DNA of 39,328 nucleotides, from the NCBI GenBank assembly GCA_001931875.2, contig MSJH02000764.1, forward strand, positions 1 through 39,328, read 5' to 3'. The position numbers and the translations under genes were made by a program. Shown here one piece after another: positions 1 to 13,104 of the stretch (its first letter is position 1; each line of letters starts with the position of its first letter). This DNA comes from Byssochlamys sp. IMV 00236. Its lineage: Eukaryota; Ascomycota; Eurotiomycetes; Eurotiales; Thermoascaceae. The notes beneath the pieces are model-generated. The model was given only the letters and a program-made list of their open reading frames with translations, was not told the DNA's origin and ran no database searches.

Positions 1-1781
1 TATTTATAATATTTATATATTAAATTTTATTTCAAAATATTTAATTGTGGTTGAGTTATAAAGGTTTAGATTTGCTAATTTTCTATGGGGGAAAAGCGGT
101 CGTCAGGTGGGAACGGTCGGCAGCTAGTCAAAGACGGTATGCGGAGCCGCAAGCAATCGGCCATCTTGCATCAGTTTAGCCTTCAACAACCCCAGATCGA
201 CAATTGCAGCACATGGCAATAATAATACTCTATTCGACGACAACCAAAGGGAGTCGCGGGATCTATCTATGGGCAAACGTGTCGTCTCTCGATCGGATTC
301 TCTTCAGTTATGGATTTTGGCAGCCGTGGTACTATCATTCCACAAGTCGTGAAAACCACCGGTCTCAAGACATTATTTTTTCGGATAGGCTTAGTATCTG
401 GATACGAACAGTTACCGTGACAGATCGTCAGCGACCAGGGTCTCTCTCCTCTTAGGGTACTTTGAAGCCCGTTAGTCGAGTTCCTTTCTCGTCTTCCAAC
501 GCCCCAATCCTTGAACACCCCTGTCCTGAAAAACAGAGACCATCCAGATCATCACATTAATTATTTCAGAATCTAGTTACTACATCCCATGATCTTCGGC
601 GAAACTCCGCGCAGTCCGTGACACGGCAAGGCCGGATGGGGATGCGAAAGACATCACCGCCTGTTCTAGTTAACTTCTCGCAGAAAGATGAAGATGGCAG
701 GTGGGACGGGTCACAGAAGTGATCGACTCCGATATGCGATACTCTATTCCATCTGACGAGTCCTCGAAGGTCATTGGAAGCACAAGGGCTCCAAAGATCT
801 CTAACACGATCGTTTAACTAGCGTGCAAGTCTTTAGTCGGGCCGTCGTCGGTTACCTCCCGCAAGTTATTCGGTGCGATCGGAGGCAGTAAGGCTCTGAC
901 TCGGTGTTTGACCTTGCAGGAAAACTCTCCGAGTATCGCGATTGAATTCATCCGATAATCATTTAGTGGCAGGTATTATTATTATTTTTATTATTACCAG
1001 AACAGGATCTTTCTCCTGGAAGAACACGAACAAGTTGCGGTCAGGAGTTACAGAGCTAACGCGATACGCAATAGCATTGGCGAAATTCTTGTTTGGTAGG
1101 AATATCTCCCGTGTTCAGCATGTGTACAGAATCTTCTTAGTTAACTATGTTCCGTTGTTTACTTTTGAATCATCCATCATGATCCATGAGTGAGTTAGGG
1201 TTTTTCGGTTGTTGAACCGTCGGCCCGATGCCCCTGATTGTTCTCGGCAACATGCATCCTTTTTTCTGCTGCTAAGGTCCCCCAGCTTCAAGAGCTGGTC
1301 GTCAGCCTGGTCTATAATAATAATTACTGGACGTCTCGGCGTCGCCTAGGTGGTCCCTTCACTAAGACTCTAGCCTGACGGCGACCGAACGACTTCAGCC
1401 AGTGCCATTGGCTGCGACGAACCCCAACTAGAGTGTGATGATCTGCCTCACTTTGCTTCTTTCCCCAGTTCGCCTCATTGCCAGGGTGAGGGCGCAACAT
1501 CTGGGGGGCAAAATATTTGAAAAGGGAAAGCACTGTTTCTATTCGTATTGATATAACGGCTTGGAACTGGAGCGAAAAAACAAAAGTATGTATATCTATT
1601 TAAATCCAATTTAGCGTATGAAGGATTCATGGTACAGTACGAAGTATAACGGGGGGAACCAAAGCACGAGCTAACGATCCATCAACACAAATCTCACGAC
1701 ATGTCGACGACAGAGACTACGAAAACAGGATTCCATGTAAGACATCCATCGTCGACATATCTTCAATAACATAATCGTGTG

Positions 1782-1801
1782 ATATTATTATTATTATTAT
1801 T
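1782..1801. repeat. ATT microsatellite
   Basis: About six consecutive ATT units. Similar but shorter ATT/TAA runs occur near 974-994 and 1315-1323. This is simple-sequence DNA in the non-coding region and useful only as a polymorphic marker. Confidence 0.8.
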
Positions 1802-2785
1802 GTCTTACCAGGCTCCTATAGTAGATACCACTAATGTTGCGTCATATTCTGTCTCAGACCAAAGTTGAACCCATAGCTTATTACCTGTTCTAGACTTACT
1901 AGCAAGACAAGCTATAGACTAGCTATGTAATGATTACAAAACGCCTTCCGTTCATTTTCCATGGCCTAGACCGGACTACAGTAGTAATCATTATCCGGGT
2001 CATTGCTACGGAGGGCACGAACGGAAAGGGGAAGGGATTGAGCGGAGACACTATCTACTGTTGATCTTAAGATCACGTTTGATAGATAGCGTACTGTTTG
2101 AAGGCAGATTCAACTCGTCAGCCACTTTTTCTGGAAAGTCGCATCTGATATGCGCTATGCTCCACAGCAGTAATTCCTAGTTAGTTAGCCGCCATACTTA
2201 AATACTGTAGTTGCATACAGGTATAGTAAATCTGGATTTGGCTTTGGTTCTTTGGTTATAATACTTCGTAGGGTATCTGAAGCCATAAAGGGGATTAAAC
2301 AATAGGGATAAAATCAGTCTTCATATTCTTTATCCTTAATAATCATACTTTTTTTTTATTCCAGTATCTAACTAGTCGAGTAGCTGAGTAAAGATTGGTG
2401 TTATTACGAAGTCATTCCTTTTTCTTTTTCTATTTCTCTAACTCCCCTGTAACTTAGTTATAAGAGCCAGGTGCTACTATGCTTATATAAACCCTTCCGT
2501 CCGATTCAATCTCCATCATCCATAAGGAGAAATGGCAAGAGAAGGAGAAATGATTGACGTTAACATCTTTGAAACTCCACTATCTGCCAGAGTCCCCTTG
2601 TCCTGTAATGGCATTAGTCTACATCAGTTAATACCCGGTGGTCACAGCTCAGCGTAGCGAAGGAATGATATGACTCGGCATGAAATAAGTTTGTATGGAG
2701 TATGGAGTACTTCATTAATCCTTGACTGAACTCTATAGTTAACTAGGTACCTCAGTGAACTAGTTCCTGAGGAGGGGGAGGGCAT

Positions 2786-2823
2786 GTGGCAAATAATAAT
2801 GACAACAACAACAATAATAATCG
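2786..2823. repeat. Compound AAT/ACA microsatellite
   Basis: A run of AAT units, then ACA units, then AAT units again. It would encode a poly-Asn stretch if translated. The only surrounding open frame is 63 codons and shows no other protein character, so I read it as non-coding simple sequence. Confidence 0.75.
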
Positions 2824-5800
2824 AAGTACTAGTGTGGCAACTCCAGAGTATCTACTCCATATCTCCGAGGTCGATCAGTTCGTCGTTCTCGCTCCTTTCT
2901 CTTTGCTTGGAGTTGTGACGCGCCACCTTGACGTCGTTGTGTTTCAGGAGCAAGGCCGGAGATCTCGGTTAACATAGATAACGCGCTAACTGGGATGAGT
3001 GTGGTTTATAGTAGGATCTGATATGATGTGACGCTTGTATGCGATCGTCTTTTGGTTGGATTTACGTATGTATTGAGGTAACTCTGAGTATTATGGTTGC
3101 TGTGTTTCGTGTGGTTATGGAGTATAGCTAGTACATAGTTTACTATAGAGAATGGAGATGGGTATAGCTTTATATATAGATAGAGTAAAATAACGGTCGC
3201 AGTAGTTTTGCGCTAATATGTCCTTGGACGAATTGATAATTCGACTCGTACTCCGTATGTAGTTGATCTCCCCATATATACATATCTTTATGTACGTGCA
3301 TAACACAGTCAGGTAGAAATGGACTCGAGTAATGTTAGTGTTATCATCCTATTTGGTCTACTATTGTCGAGTTGAGATTGACGGTCGGATACTGGCGCGC
3401 TGGATCGGACCGATGGAGTATCAATCTCCGTACTGCTTACTCGTACTGTTCTCTATTGTACCTGTACGCCGCAACGCTTGTCCTGTAATGCTCAACGTTG
3501 AGATTTTGACATCATAGTCGCTTTGATCAACATGCAGTCTGATCGTGTCGGGCGCATCCGACGTTGGCGGTGTAAGGAGGTACCTTGCTGCTGTTAGCAA
3601 AATTGGTGGGGATCCAGAGGTTCTCTTTAAGAGACCTCCGTATTATTGAGTACATGCGCCGTATGTACAGTACTGTACCAGATAAAGATACGATTATTGG
3701 CTGTCTCGAGATCAATGTCCGTTGAGACGCTGCCAGAAGAGGTGTGACCTAGTAATGATCAGAAAGGGTGGTAACCATGGAGTAAGAAGCAATGCATGCT
3801 TGTATCTGTCGATCAAAAGACCGAGGACTGGCCAAGCAGGTTCAAGACCGATCTAATCTTCCTTGCCGTTTCACGAAAGGTCCAACCAGAGAGTCGATCA
3901 TCAATAATTGCGAGGCCGTTAATTCTCCGACTCCCCCGCGCTCTGCAATGCGGGAAACATCCACTAGACCAGATTAAATCCGTGTTCGCTCCCCCTGCGG
4001 CTGAAAAAGAGATTATCCATGATCTCGTACAGTGTGACTGCCGTGAAGTGAGGCGCGCCGCGCCATAGATACACCTTTTTGCTGCATCATGCATTCCTTG
4101 TGCAGGGTAGTTAGTTAGTTCCTGGAAAAAGAACCGTGAGGGGAAAATTCCGGACTTCCCCTTGATTGAGGCGAAGCTTCCATATGGCAATGTTACACAA
4201 TATCTCGCAGATGAGGAGTTAATCTAGAGAACCACAAAACAGCATGGGTGGTGGTGGTGGCAAGCCTGGGGAAGAGAGAGCTGTGAAGGAATCGAAGATC
4301 CCCATTTGTCCGCTTGTTTCTTGCGAGATTTTTCTTTTCTTTTTCCTTTTATCTCACCTCAATGGCAGAAGGAATGTGAGGAAAGGATGCGACGATCGGT
4401 GGGCGGTTTTACGTAGCAGCTGTCCAAAGGACCCAACCATTCTGTCGACCTCTCAAAGAACTTGGTAGGCATGTCTGACTCGACGCCCGTAAGAGAAGCA
4501 TCACAGGTATGACACATGACTTGTTCCCACCCAAGAACTCTCTTGTGAACTGTCATTTCGACCTGGTCGAAACTAAGAGATCGACTTAAGCTCGGGCGCG
4601 GAGAAGGCATGGCAGATCGTGGATGGATGACTGAACTAGACTTGCCTCAGCCTCCTCGACATACCTATCTAGGCTCAATCTCCGGAGAGTTTGCTCTCTT
4701 TCCTGTTCCTCTTTGGACCTGCCTCATCGATGGACGCACAATGTGGACCCAACTCCCTGGTTAGGAGGCTCATCATCCGCTGTCATCTGGGATTTAGGTT
4801 GGTAGTGCTGTAGATGTTCGACTGCCAGGGGTCGCGTCCCTAGCATGAAAATACCCGAGCATGACCGTGAGAAGCTACATCGTGTCGATCGATCTGTGTG
4901 ACCAAATGGTACGCATCACGGCCATCGCCGAGTAACGTAATCCTGTTTGGGAGGGAGGCAAAATACCAGGAGAACGTTCATTTGGCATGCGTGAATCACA
5001 GTTCTCTGGCACTTTCTTAGTAGTAGCTAACTTACTATGCATTAGTTGGTTAAGTAGTCAACGCAGATAAGTCTGCCCGAGCGGAATGAAACCAAGTCAA
5101 CCACTGGTCCGCTGCAGAGTCTAATTTGGAAAAAAAGGCTGCTTGGATTTTTGTTAATGGACAGCAGAACAGTGCCTCAGCCGCTCGCGCTCACCCGCAA
5201 GTGCGGCAGATAGACAGCTAGCGACGGACCTCAAGACCTTAAACAACAGGAGTTACCAGCCCTCCGGGATCTTGTTCCTTGATTTTTTCCACAGATGGAA
5301 CGCATGGCTTGCACTTAGTTAGCATTCTCATTATTTGTCATGCTTGGCCGCAAGGAGAATCGGGTTTGCTTAGCGATAACAGTATGTGCCGATAGTTGGA
5401 AATGTAACCATTGTTGCCCAACGTAGAAATCAATGGCCACGAACAGAAAATGCTAGAAGCCACGTATCTGACGGTATGCATCTGTAATGGCTCGTGTGAG
5501 AAAATCTGTTTGGGAATCTCTGGCGGATAGGGCGTCGAACTGGAGGAATTGGAGCAACCGCGGGGGCCAAAAAGCATTACATGGATAATTATTGTGTCGA
5601 TGCTGGTATATCACCCGCACTTACCGACTGCGCGGCAATTCGAATCATATCTCAAGCATGGACCATCCCTAATGACAATAATAGACCAGAAATGAGTCGG
5701 TCAGACCCTGAGCTGTAGGTCAATGCAGACCTTGTATGCACTGTACGTACTCCGTTATCTTGTCCCGGTCCACGGTACAGCTATCTGGTCTTTCTGTGGC

Positions 5801-7974
5801 TGGTGAGGAGAAGTGATAAAGGTAATAATACTCGTAAGCCCTTCAGCCACGTCTCTTTAGTCTGGTCGAGACCACATCCTCAAGGGATGCGCTTTAAGCG
5901 CGAGGAAGTGAGTCTCGTCAAAGTGGTCGGCTTTGCTCGGTCAGCGCTAAAGAGGTTAAGACGAATGGCGACAGTAGTGCAGTGCAGGCGCCCTACCCAG
6001 GTGTTCGGTACTCAAATGAACAGGGAGGGTTGCATATCGAGCAAGATCTGTCTCTGGCATCTGTGCTCACAATGTGACATGTCAACAAAAAAAGAGCGAT
6101 CTGGGGGCTCCGTCGCGGGGACGCAGAGGCCCGTGGGACGGGGAGAGAACGCCACGCACAAGGTTCAAAGTGATAGCTACATCGAAGGTGATTCTCTTAG
6201 GGAAGAGGCCCAAGCACCAAAGAGAGGCTTTCGTGACTGTCCACCCTTGCTTGTGGCTATGTGCTGCTGCAGACCCGTAACTCTGTGATCACTTTCTATA
6301 ACTTAGCCCAGGAGTGTGGCCACCGGTTGGTAGAGCCGACACACCTTCCACGGAGTCCAATGGTTCGAATATACTGCAATAATAGATTCAAGGCGGATTG
6401 GATTGTAGAGGATTGCTGGGTTACGACGGCACGGGCCGGGAATGACAATCCGCAAGGATAACCGCCAGCCTGTGAAATGATTCATGCGTAAATAATCATG
6501 ATGTTGATGATACAGTTTTATATTTAGCCTGAGACAAAGACTAAGATGACGGCGTCGATAACATCCGACCACTGAGTGTCCAAATTCCGTTCAAGTCGTT
6601 AAGTAGTACTCCTATACTTCTAATAGCGGTCACAAGACGCGAGTCGAGCGTTATCTGATTCGAGGATCAATGCACCCAGTAGTTGCTTCCGCAAGACGGT
6701 ACAGATGACAGTATGACATTAAATGACTCCTAAATGCAAGTCCGTGAGCGATCGGATTGGCGAGGATAATATCAGCATTAACATCACCAAAGCCAATAGG
6801 AAACAAGATCCAAGCATTATTATATGGTACACTGCTTAATGCGAACACATGGTACAGCCCACCTGCGGGCTATACAAAGAAACCAAGTGTAGGATTATGG
6901 AAGGTGCCTGCTTGACAATGTCCGCTCCGAGATGGGAACTTGATACTTACAACCATCACGGACTTTCCTTGTCCTCGGAATATTCACGTTTTATACTTAC
7001 CCCGGATATCAAAAGCCACTTGTTCTCCATACACGGTATGGTCGACTCCGTAGAGCAGATCCGATATCCCAAACCAACATCCTTGTATTTCTGACGACAC
7101 TCAACAGTATTCAATCTCCGTTCCGATCGGGCAGCAAACATTTGGGCTTAGCGTGCCGACATCTCATGAGCTGTCTCCTACAAGGCCTGACCGTTTTGGC
7201 TCAGGTGGTGCAATTGTTGGTCAACTTCCTCCTGGGCGGCTGCACCGGTATACCATGGGAACCACACTCTCAATTTGCGAGGGTTAATGGTCCATTGATC
7301 TAGGTGTCTGCTAGACAGGCCTGTACGTCGACCCCGCCGCTGTTGGCGATGCTATTTCACCGATGCCCGACCGTAAAGCAATGCGAAATAAGCAGCCGCA
7401 ATTACCGCCGCGATCCGATCCATGGTATGCACCCCAATTATTGGCTTTATCTTCATGTGAAGGCCATATTCATGAAAGAGTCTCCAAAGTACTAGTAGTA
7501 CCTAGGAAGGCGGTGTTCCTCTTTCAGGGATCCCTCCGGGTGCTAGAATAACAATAATGTCTCGATTTCGAGGCCAACCCCGCCCTTCCAGCTGGACAAC
7601 ACCTCGTTGGTGTTTGCTATGGAGTCTGATTTAATCTCCCCCGCCAATCAAAGAGGCAAGGCTTTCGATGACTGGCCTAGATAGGAGGCAGAGATTCCAG
7701 TCACTACTGATCGCCTGCTCTTGGGGGCGTGCAGTATGGGACCTTCCTAATGGCGATAAAGGGCCCAAACCGACGAAAATCGGGCCAGGTTAGTGACCGC
7801 TGCGTAGCAAAACCTGGTATATGCTATACCAGTATATATCAAACCAAAATATCTGGGTATCGACGTAATGCGCTTCATCCCTTGCATTCCTAACACTAGA
7901 ACTTGGATGGCCGCATCTCATTTCCGGCCGGCTTCGAATACGGCATGAACGAGGGCTCCTTCGCAACACCGCCC

Positions 7975-7992
7975 CTAATAATAATAATAATG
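7975..7992. repeat. TAA microsatellite
   Basis: Six consecutive TAA/ATA units in non-coding DNA. Confidence 0.8.
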
Positions 7993-9990
7993 ACGATTCA
8001 GATGCCGCATGTGGCAGCAGACAGCGAGATGGTGGCTCGCAGCCTGCTTGAACCCATGGCTGTTGATCCGCGCCGTTACTCCAAGTCAAAGCAGCCGTCG
8101 GGGGCCGGGCATTCCAGGAAACGGGATGTTGGAACGACGGATCGACTGGGCTGTTCGTAACTGGCAATATGTGGTGATAGTCGGTCAAGACTAGCTAGGA
8201 TGGTGGATAGTCTCGTGGTGGCATGGTGCAAGGAAACGTGATCCGCCTGATCAGCGACTGGGTCATAGAAGCGGTATGGAAACGTCTTTTTTTCTCTACT
8301 AAGTCGCCTTTGGGGTCAACAGAGGGCCTTTGTGCAACGTGGCGATCTCCACTGATGTTGACAAGGGCATGCTTTAGCACTGTCAGCATCGTCATATTCT
8401 TGTAGAGGGTAGCAAGGCTCTGATTTTTTTTTTCCTTTTGGTTATTTTCTTCTTCTTCCCTTTCTTTCCCGCCTGGCACCATAGATGCTAGAATGGGGGT
8501 AAACGACAATGGGATTTAGAGCGACGCGAGCATCTCCTCTGCTCCACCGGCGTCATGGCGTCTCGGGACGGGCGACACTAGGCGTGAGCTTCCAGAGACG
8601 CGGTAGCAGTCCAAACGGCACGATCCAGAGACTTGGGTAAGATAGCCAGCAGCAGAGCAGACGACCCTGCGTCCGTCGCTTGGCTGTTCTACCTTGGCCA
8701 GCCACTCGTATGAGGAAAAAGGAGCGTGGACAGCTTCTCCTTATCGGCAGCGTAGGCGAGAGGCAAAAATCAAGAGATCCATGGGGCGAATCCGCGGGTG
8801 TTCCTGACCCGTCGGAGCTGCCGTATGGCTCCGTACGGCGCCGTGTATTGATCGTATGGGGGGCGTATTCGTATCATTACCTAATCGGGAGAGACCAACG
8901 TGACAATAAGGCCGCCCAAGCTGTGTATGGTACAGTACATAGGTACGCACAAGCGCACCGATCGTTGCCTAGCGCAACCCGATCGACCGTACCATACAGG
9001 TAATAATACAAAGTACCTGGCATACGATACACGATACACGGCCGGTACTCGGTACCAGAGACCGTCTTCGCGGAGATGGACGGCGCTGGCTGTTGTCACC
9101 GCCGAGCTTTGTCCCCCACCAGAATGAGGAAAATACCTACCATAGTTAACTACCTACTTACGGTCGCTAGATACTCCAAACCCAGCCCGTCTCTGGTCTG
9201 ACAGCTGTGCTGACGAAGGCTGGTCATCGTGCTTGTCCATGAGACGGTCAGCAGCATCAAGAGCTGCATCCAGAGAAACCTTACGCTTCTTGATGCTTAT
9301 GCTCAGAGGCCGCCCTTACCTGGAGAGTTCGACGAGTCGAGAGTCTAAAAAAGAACGACTGGAGCGATCCGCCGGTTGCTCGACTACGCGCGACTATCAG
9401 CTCACCAGCCTCTTCTCTCTCCACCCGCCTCGGGGTCCACTACAGTCGAGGAAGGCAATTGTGACGCCCGAAACCCCTTCTTTCATCATCCCGGCCTGTG
9501 CGATCGTTACCCCTCCCTGCTTGGCGGCGTGAGGCTGCTGGAACATCCAACATCCCTGGCACGGCGTGGAACGAAGAAGCAAGCCAGGGCCCATGCTCTG
9601 GAAAGAGAGATGGAGCCTGTGGCGGCCCCAATCGACTTCTTCTCGGGCCTGGTAGGGTCAGCTTCAGGAGTCGTTACATCGGAAGTAAGCTAGACTATAC
9701 TCCGTAGGCGGGGCCACGGATAGGTACAGTACTACTCGAGTCGGCACTCTGTGCTAGGCCGCCAGGGATCAAGACCAAAAAGAGCTTCAGCGGGGAAAAT
9801 GGGTGACTATCAGGTTAGTTTTGATCTCAACTGCGTGCTGGACGAGACTATCTCTCGTCACTAATTGGGGAGGGAAATTGAGCCCGTCTGGCTGTCTGGC
9901 TCTTATACCACGATCCACCGCCATTTAGACTGCGCAATCTTGCATCTGCTTCCGCCATCCTATTCCCAGCGTCCCTGACTGCCGTACTCG

Positions 9991-10009
9991 CAGCAGCAGC
10001 AGCAGCAGC
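9991..10009. repeat. CAG microsatellite
   Basis: Six CAG units followed by a partial unit. It lies at the beginning of the pyrimidine-rich region leading to stuA. It is not inside a supported reading frame. Confidence 0.8.
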
Positions 10010-10564
10010 TCCGTTGCCCGCATTTTGTTTCTTTTTCGAATCCAGTTGCAGCTCCTCTAGAGCTTCTCTAGACAGCTGTATTGTTGCCTTCTTCTAGATC
10101 CCTTCTCTAGTGCCAAACACGCCATCCCCCCTCCTCCCCCGCGTCCCGAAGCTGCCAGAGACCGCGCTTGCAGAAAGAAAGAGCAGCAGATACGCCGCCC
10201 CTAGCGATTGGTTGGACTTTTTAGCAGCCCTCGTGGACGCCGGTCGACCATACAATCCGTGGAGCTTTTGTGTATAGAGCTTGAAACCCCCCCAAGAAGC
10301 TGCCATCATTATCTCCTGGAGAACAGGGAACATAGAGTGACTATCATTTAACCGAGCAGAGTCTGGACCCCTCCATCCATAGCTCGTCCTGTTCCTTTTG
10401 GGAAATTTTGGATTGGGAGAGACGAGCCAGAAAACAGAGGTCTAGAAGCAGAGCCAGGTTGCCCAACGTGTGGAAGACCAATCCCCAGACCCGGTAGCCG
10501 TGCGTGTACACAAGAGCCGGACATATTATCGATATTCCTTCCGGGGGGCAATCTCTTTATAGAA

Positions 10565-10582
10565 AGAGAGAGAGAGAGAGAA
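10565..10582. repeat. AG microsatellite
   Basis: Nine AG units in the stuA upstream region. Confidence 0.8.
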
Positions 10583-11453
10583 CAGAACGTCAGCGTTCTC
10601 GTAGCAGTTCCGTTTCCTCTTTCAGATCCCATGCCATCCCGATAAAGAGGGAACATCCATTCGAAGTGTCTTTGCGTCCCGAGTTTCGATCGACGGTCAG
10701 AGCAGATCCAGCATCATCCTGGTCCGCGGGAGCCTTTCTCGATAACTCTGACCAACGAAGGAGCTGCGACCACGCCAAACTCCGATCCCTCCTGTGGTTG
10801 GCCGGCTACACACATTCTTCTCTTGCTTTTCTTTCTTCTTCTTCTTTTAGTACAGCTGCTCCCCTTGATCTTCTTTCGATCATTCTTCTTTTTATTATTT
10901 ATTTTTATTTTTTTGCGCGGATACCCGATCCACCGTCGAGCCGAAACGCCATTCGATCTGTGGACGCCGGAGCACACCGTGTCGGTTGCCGCCCAGCGCT
11001 GTTGAGCCGGGGGCCAAAGGATACCGCCGTTATTGAGTAAAGTAAGTAACCAACCGTGCATCTTACCGTTCGCTTGCTTGCATTTTTTTGATATTCTTAT
11101 TTCTCTTTTTACCTTTTACCTTTTTCTACATCTGCACCTGGGACGGACACTGTCATGGTCCCTACGTCAAGCCCAAGGGTTCCTGTGGCCGTCAGCGGAT
11201 GGCCCTTGCACCAAGCTGTGTGATGGCAATCAGTTGAGTTCCGTTCTGGGCCCTGCGAGGGCAATCCATCCTCCATCGACTCCGCTCGGGCGCACGGTTG
11301 TTGTCCGTCGACAGCTCCACAAAGCTTCACTGGCAGTGCTGGGCTAGAGGGAAAGCGATAGCAGCCTGAGGCCGTCCTGGCGGGCGATCCTGTCGTTCTC
11401 TTGTCTACCTTGGCCCCAACCCCACTCTCCAAAGCAAAAAGGGAGAGACGATC

Positions 11454-11471
11454 TTTTTTTTTTTTTTTTTT
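11454..11471. repeat. Poly-T tract (18 T)
   Basis: An uninterrupted run of 18 T on the + strand within the CT-rich region. Such tracts exclude nucleosomes and often mark fungal promoters. Length could also be affected by sequencing error. Confidence 0.8.
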
Positions 11472-12392
11472 GCATCATACTCTATTCATGATCTTCTCCT
11501 TCTTCTAATTCTCCTTCTTCTCCTTTCTCTTGTCGGTTTTTCCCGGACGAATGCCAATCAATCTGACTTGTTGATCACGACAGGTGACAAACGAGGTCGA
11601 GCTGTCCAATCTGGCGGAGTTCTCTGTACGTTGTTCCCGCATCGGGTCCGGGTCCCAGCTCCACCCGGCCCCGCCAATCGCCGGGCCTGCCCCAAACCCC
11701 CCTCCCAGGACCAACGCATCCTCTGCCCCCATCCAGTCCGGTGATTTCCTGCCCTGCGTCCAGCCCCGTCGGTCCCAACCTCCCGCTAAAAACGCCCAAA
11801 AGCCTTGCCTTACTGCTTTCTTTCTCCCCCTCTTTGGGTCTGTCTTGTCTCTTGTCTGGTTGAACTCTGGCTTTCCCCCCTCCCCACGCCTAGAAGAAGA
11901 AGGTCACGGCTCGGCCTTTCCGCAGCCTCTTCCGCCCCCCCTCTCTCTCTCCCCGAAAGAGCTTCCTCGCTCACCGCAGCAGTCAACCCAGCTTCGATCC
12001 AGGCCTTTCTTCTTTCTCTCCCAAAGAAGAAGAAAGTCGCTGTGACGGCTGCACGCAATAATCCACTCTTCCCTCCCTCTCTCCCTTTTTCTCTTCTCCC
12101 TCCTCTCTTCCATATCCCAATTAATTAAAAAACCAAAAAAAGAAAGCTACCTGCACAAGCCATCCTGCAACACCGGATCGGCTCCCGCTTTCTGGCGTTT
12201 GCCCCAGCCTCCACTTTTTTGTATGGGTTCCCAGAAAGTGCAGCAGGTAATGCAATTCCCCTCTGCGACTACTGGCAATTACACTGTTTCGTACCATACA
12301 CACCGACCATTATTGCACTTTAACCACGACCAGCCAGACCGGCCCTATTTGTTGTTTCTTCATTTTCTCCGATCTTCCCTCCGTCCCCGTCA

Positions 12393-12497
12393 ATGCACCT
12401 GATCTTCCCCCGTCCGATCTCTGCTGCAGCCGCCTGCATTGTGCCTTTTCCTTCTCTTCCCCTCCACCTCTCTCCAGCATTCATGATCTGCTGTTGA
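12393..12497 (+). other. Upstream ORF, 34 codons, in the stuA leader
   Basis: An ATG at 12393 opens a 34-codon frame ending at TGA 12495-12497. A second ATG at 12483 is in the same frame and gives a nested four-codon peptide, M-I-C-C. In a transcript starting before 12393 it would be read before the main stuA ORF. It would be spliced out of the long leader-intron isoform proposed above. From memory, A. nidulans stuA has two transcripts with short leader ORFs that affect translation, which fits this arrangement. Transcription of this segment is not proven by sequence. Confidence 0.4.
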
Positions 12498-12517
12498 GAA
12501 ACGAGCCACGAGAAACG

Positions 12518-12532
12518 AAAAAAAAAAAAAAA
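12518..12532. repeat. Poly-A tract (15 A)
   Basis: A run of 15 A followed by GAA repeats, inside the stuA leader or leader intron. Confidence 0.75.
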
Positions 12533-13098
12533 GAAGAAGACCACAGAACGAACATTTGCTTACAGCTGTGCTTTATCCCTCACAGACGCGACTTTCTATC
12601 TCCTTGGTCCATCTCTGGTGCCAAACGAGGACAGAACCTCCCATTCTACGACCCGCTACGACCGTTACGACTAGCCACCACTACGACTGCTGTTTCTCCA
12701 GCTTGCCTCTCTTTGTCGATACGGCTGTTCGCACAAAAGAAAAAATATTTTGAAAACGAAAGAGGAAAATTATCTCGTGTTCCATAGACCGTTGTTGTCG
12801 ATACCGAGTACGGCCTTCGGTTCGTTCGTTCTGCACCAAGTGCCCCTCCCCAAGTTGTATACCCGCACCGCCTGCCGTTGCAGCCCGTTTGGTTCGCGAA
12901 ACCGTCCCGATCGAGTTGCTTCTGTTATTGTTCGAATTTTACGACTTGACACGATACCCACGAACCCCGTCTTCGTCTGGTTGAGCGATTCTGCTGTCTT
13001 TCGTGGCTATTCATTTCCGTTGTTTCCTTGCTGCCTCCTGCGTCACGCTTCCAGCTTGAGACAACGACGACGACGAGAAGAAAAAGAGAAAAGTTTTG

Positions 13099-13104
13099 AT
13101 GTAG
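13099..13104 (+). promoter_or_regulatory. Start-stop upstream ORF (ATG-TAG) in the stuA leader
   Basis: ATG is immediately followed by TAG. It is the only ATG on the + strand between 12486 and the main start at 13938. Start-stop elements stall ribosomes in several eukaryotic leaders. Whether this one works depends on it being in the transcript, which sequence alone does not show. Confidence 0.4.

Larger units (their letters stand above)
1..9990. other. Gene-free stretch upstream of stuA
   Basis: I find no protein-coding gene here on either strand. Open frames are short (at most 161 codons, and that one opens at GTG rather than ATG). None has a recognisable domain, and none can be joined through convincing introns into a longer protein. 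Base composition is mixed, not uniformly AT-rich, so it does not look like a heavily RIP-mutated repeat block, apart from the AT-rich first 60 bases. It contains several trinucleotide runs, listed separately. The likely role is intergenic and regulatory DNA of the downstream developmental gene, possibly with non-coding transcripts. That role is inferred from position only. Confidence 0.6.
9992..12222 (+). promoter_or_regulatory. Pyrimidine-rich promoter and leader region of stuA
   Basis: From about 10 kb the + strand becomes rich in C and T, with long CT tracts around 10810-10915, 11400-11540 and 11800-12115. CT-rich tracts just upstream of transcription starts are typical of Aspergillus promoters. 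The region has only GTG-opened, composition-driven open frames and no supported gene. It lies directly upstream of the proposed first stuA exon at 12223. The exact transcription starts cannot be read from sequence. Confidence 0.5.

Noticed and set aside
1059..1066. StuA response-element-like sites (ACGCGATA and similar, e.g. 8524 and 12893) upstream of stuA
   Set aside because: The consensus is so loose that such matches are expected about once per kilobase; no clustering seen, so autoregulation is not supported.
3813..4190. 125-codon minus-strand open frame
   Set aside because: No recognisable domain and overlapping frames on the other strand are equally open; no splice context.
5803..6288. 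161-codon open frame on the + strand
   Set aside because: It opens at GTG rather than ATG, has no domain or protein-like composition, and no supporting introns; probably chance.
7790..8188. 132-codon minus-strand open frame
   Set aside because: No domain, low-complexity Leu run from a microsatellite, and no conserved-looking motif.
10504..11040. 178-codon open frame on the + strand
   Set aside because: It starts at GTG and its sequence simply follows the AG repeat and CT-rich tracts; no domain seen.
11584..12045. 153-codon Pro/Ser-rich open frame upstream of stuA
   Set aside because: No ATG start; openness is explained by the C/T-rich composition, which makes stops rare in this frame.
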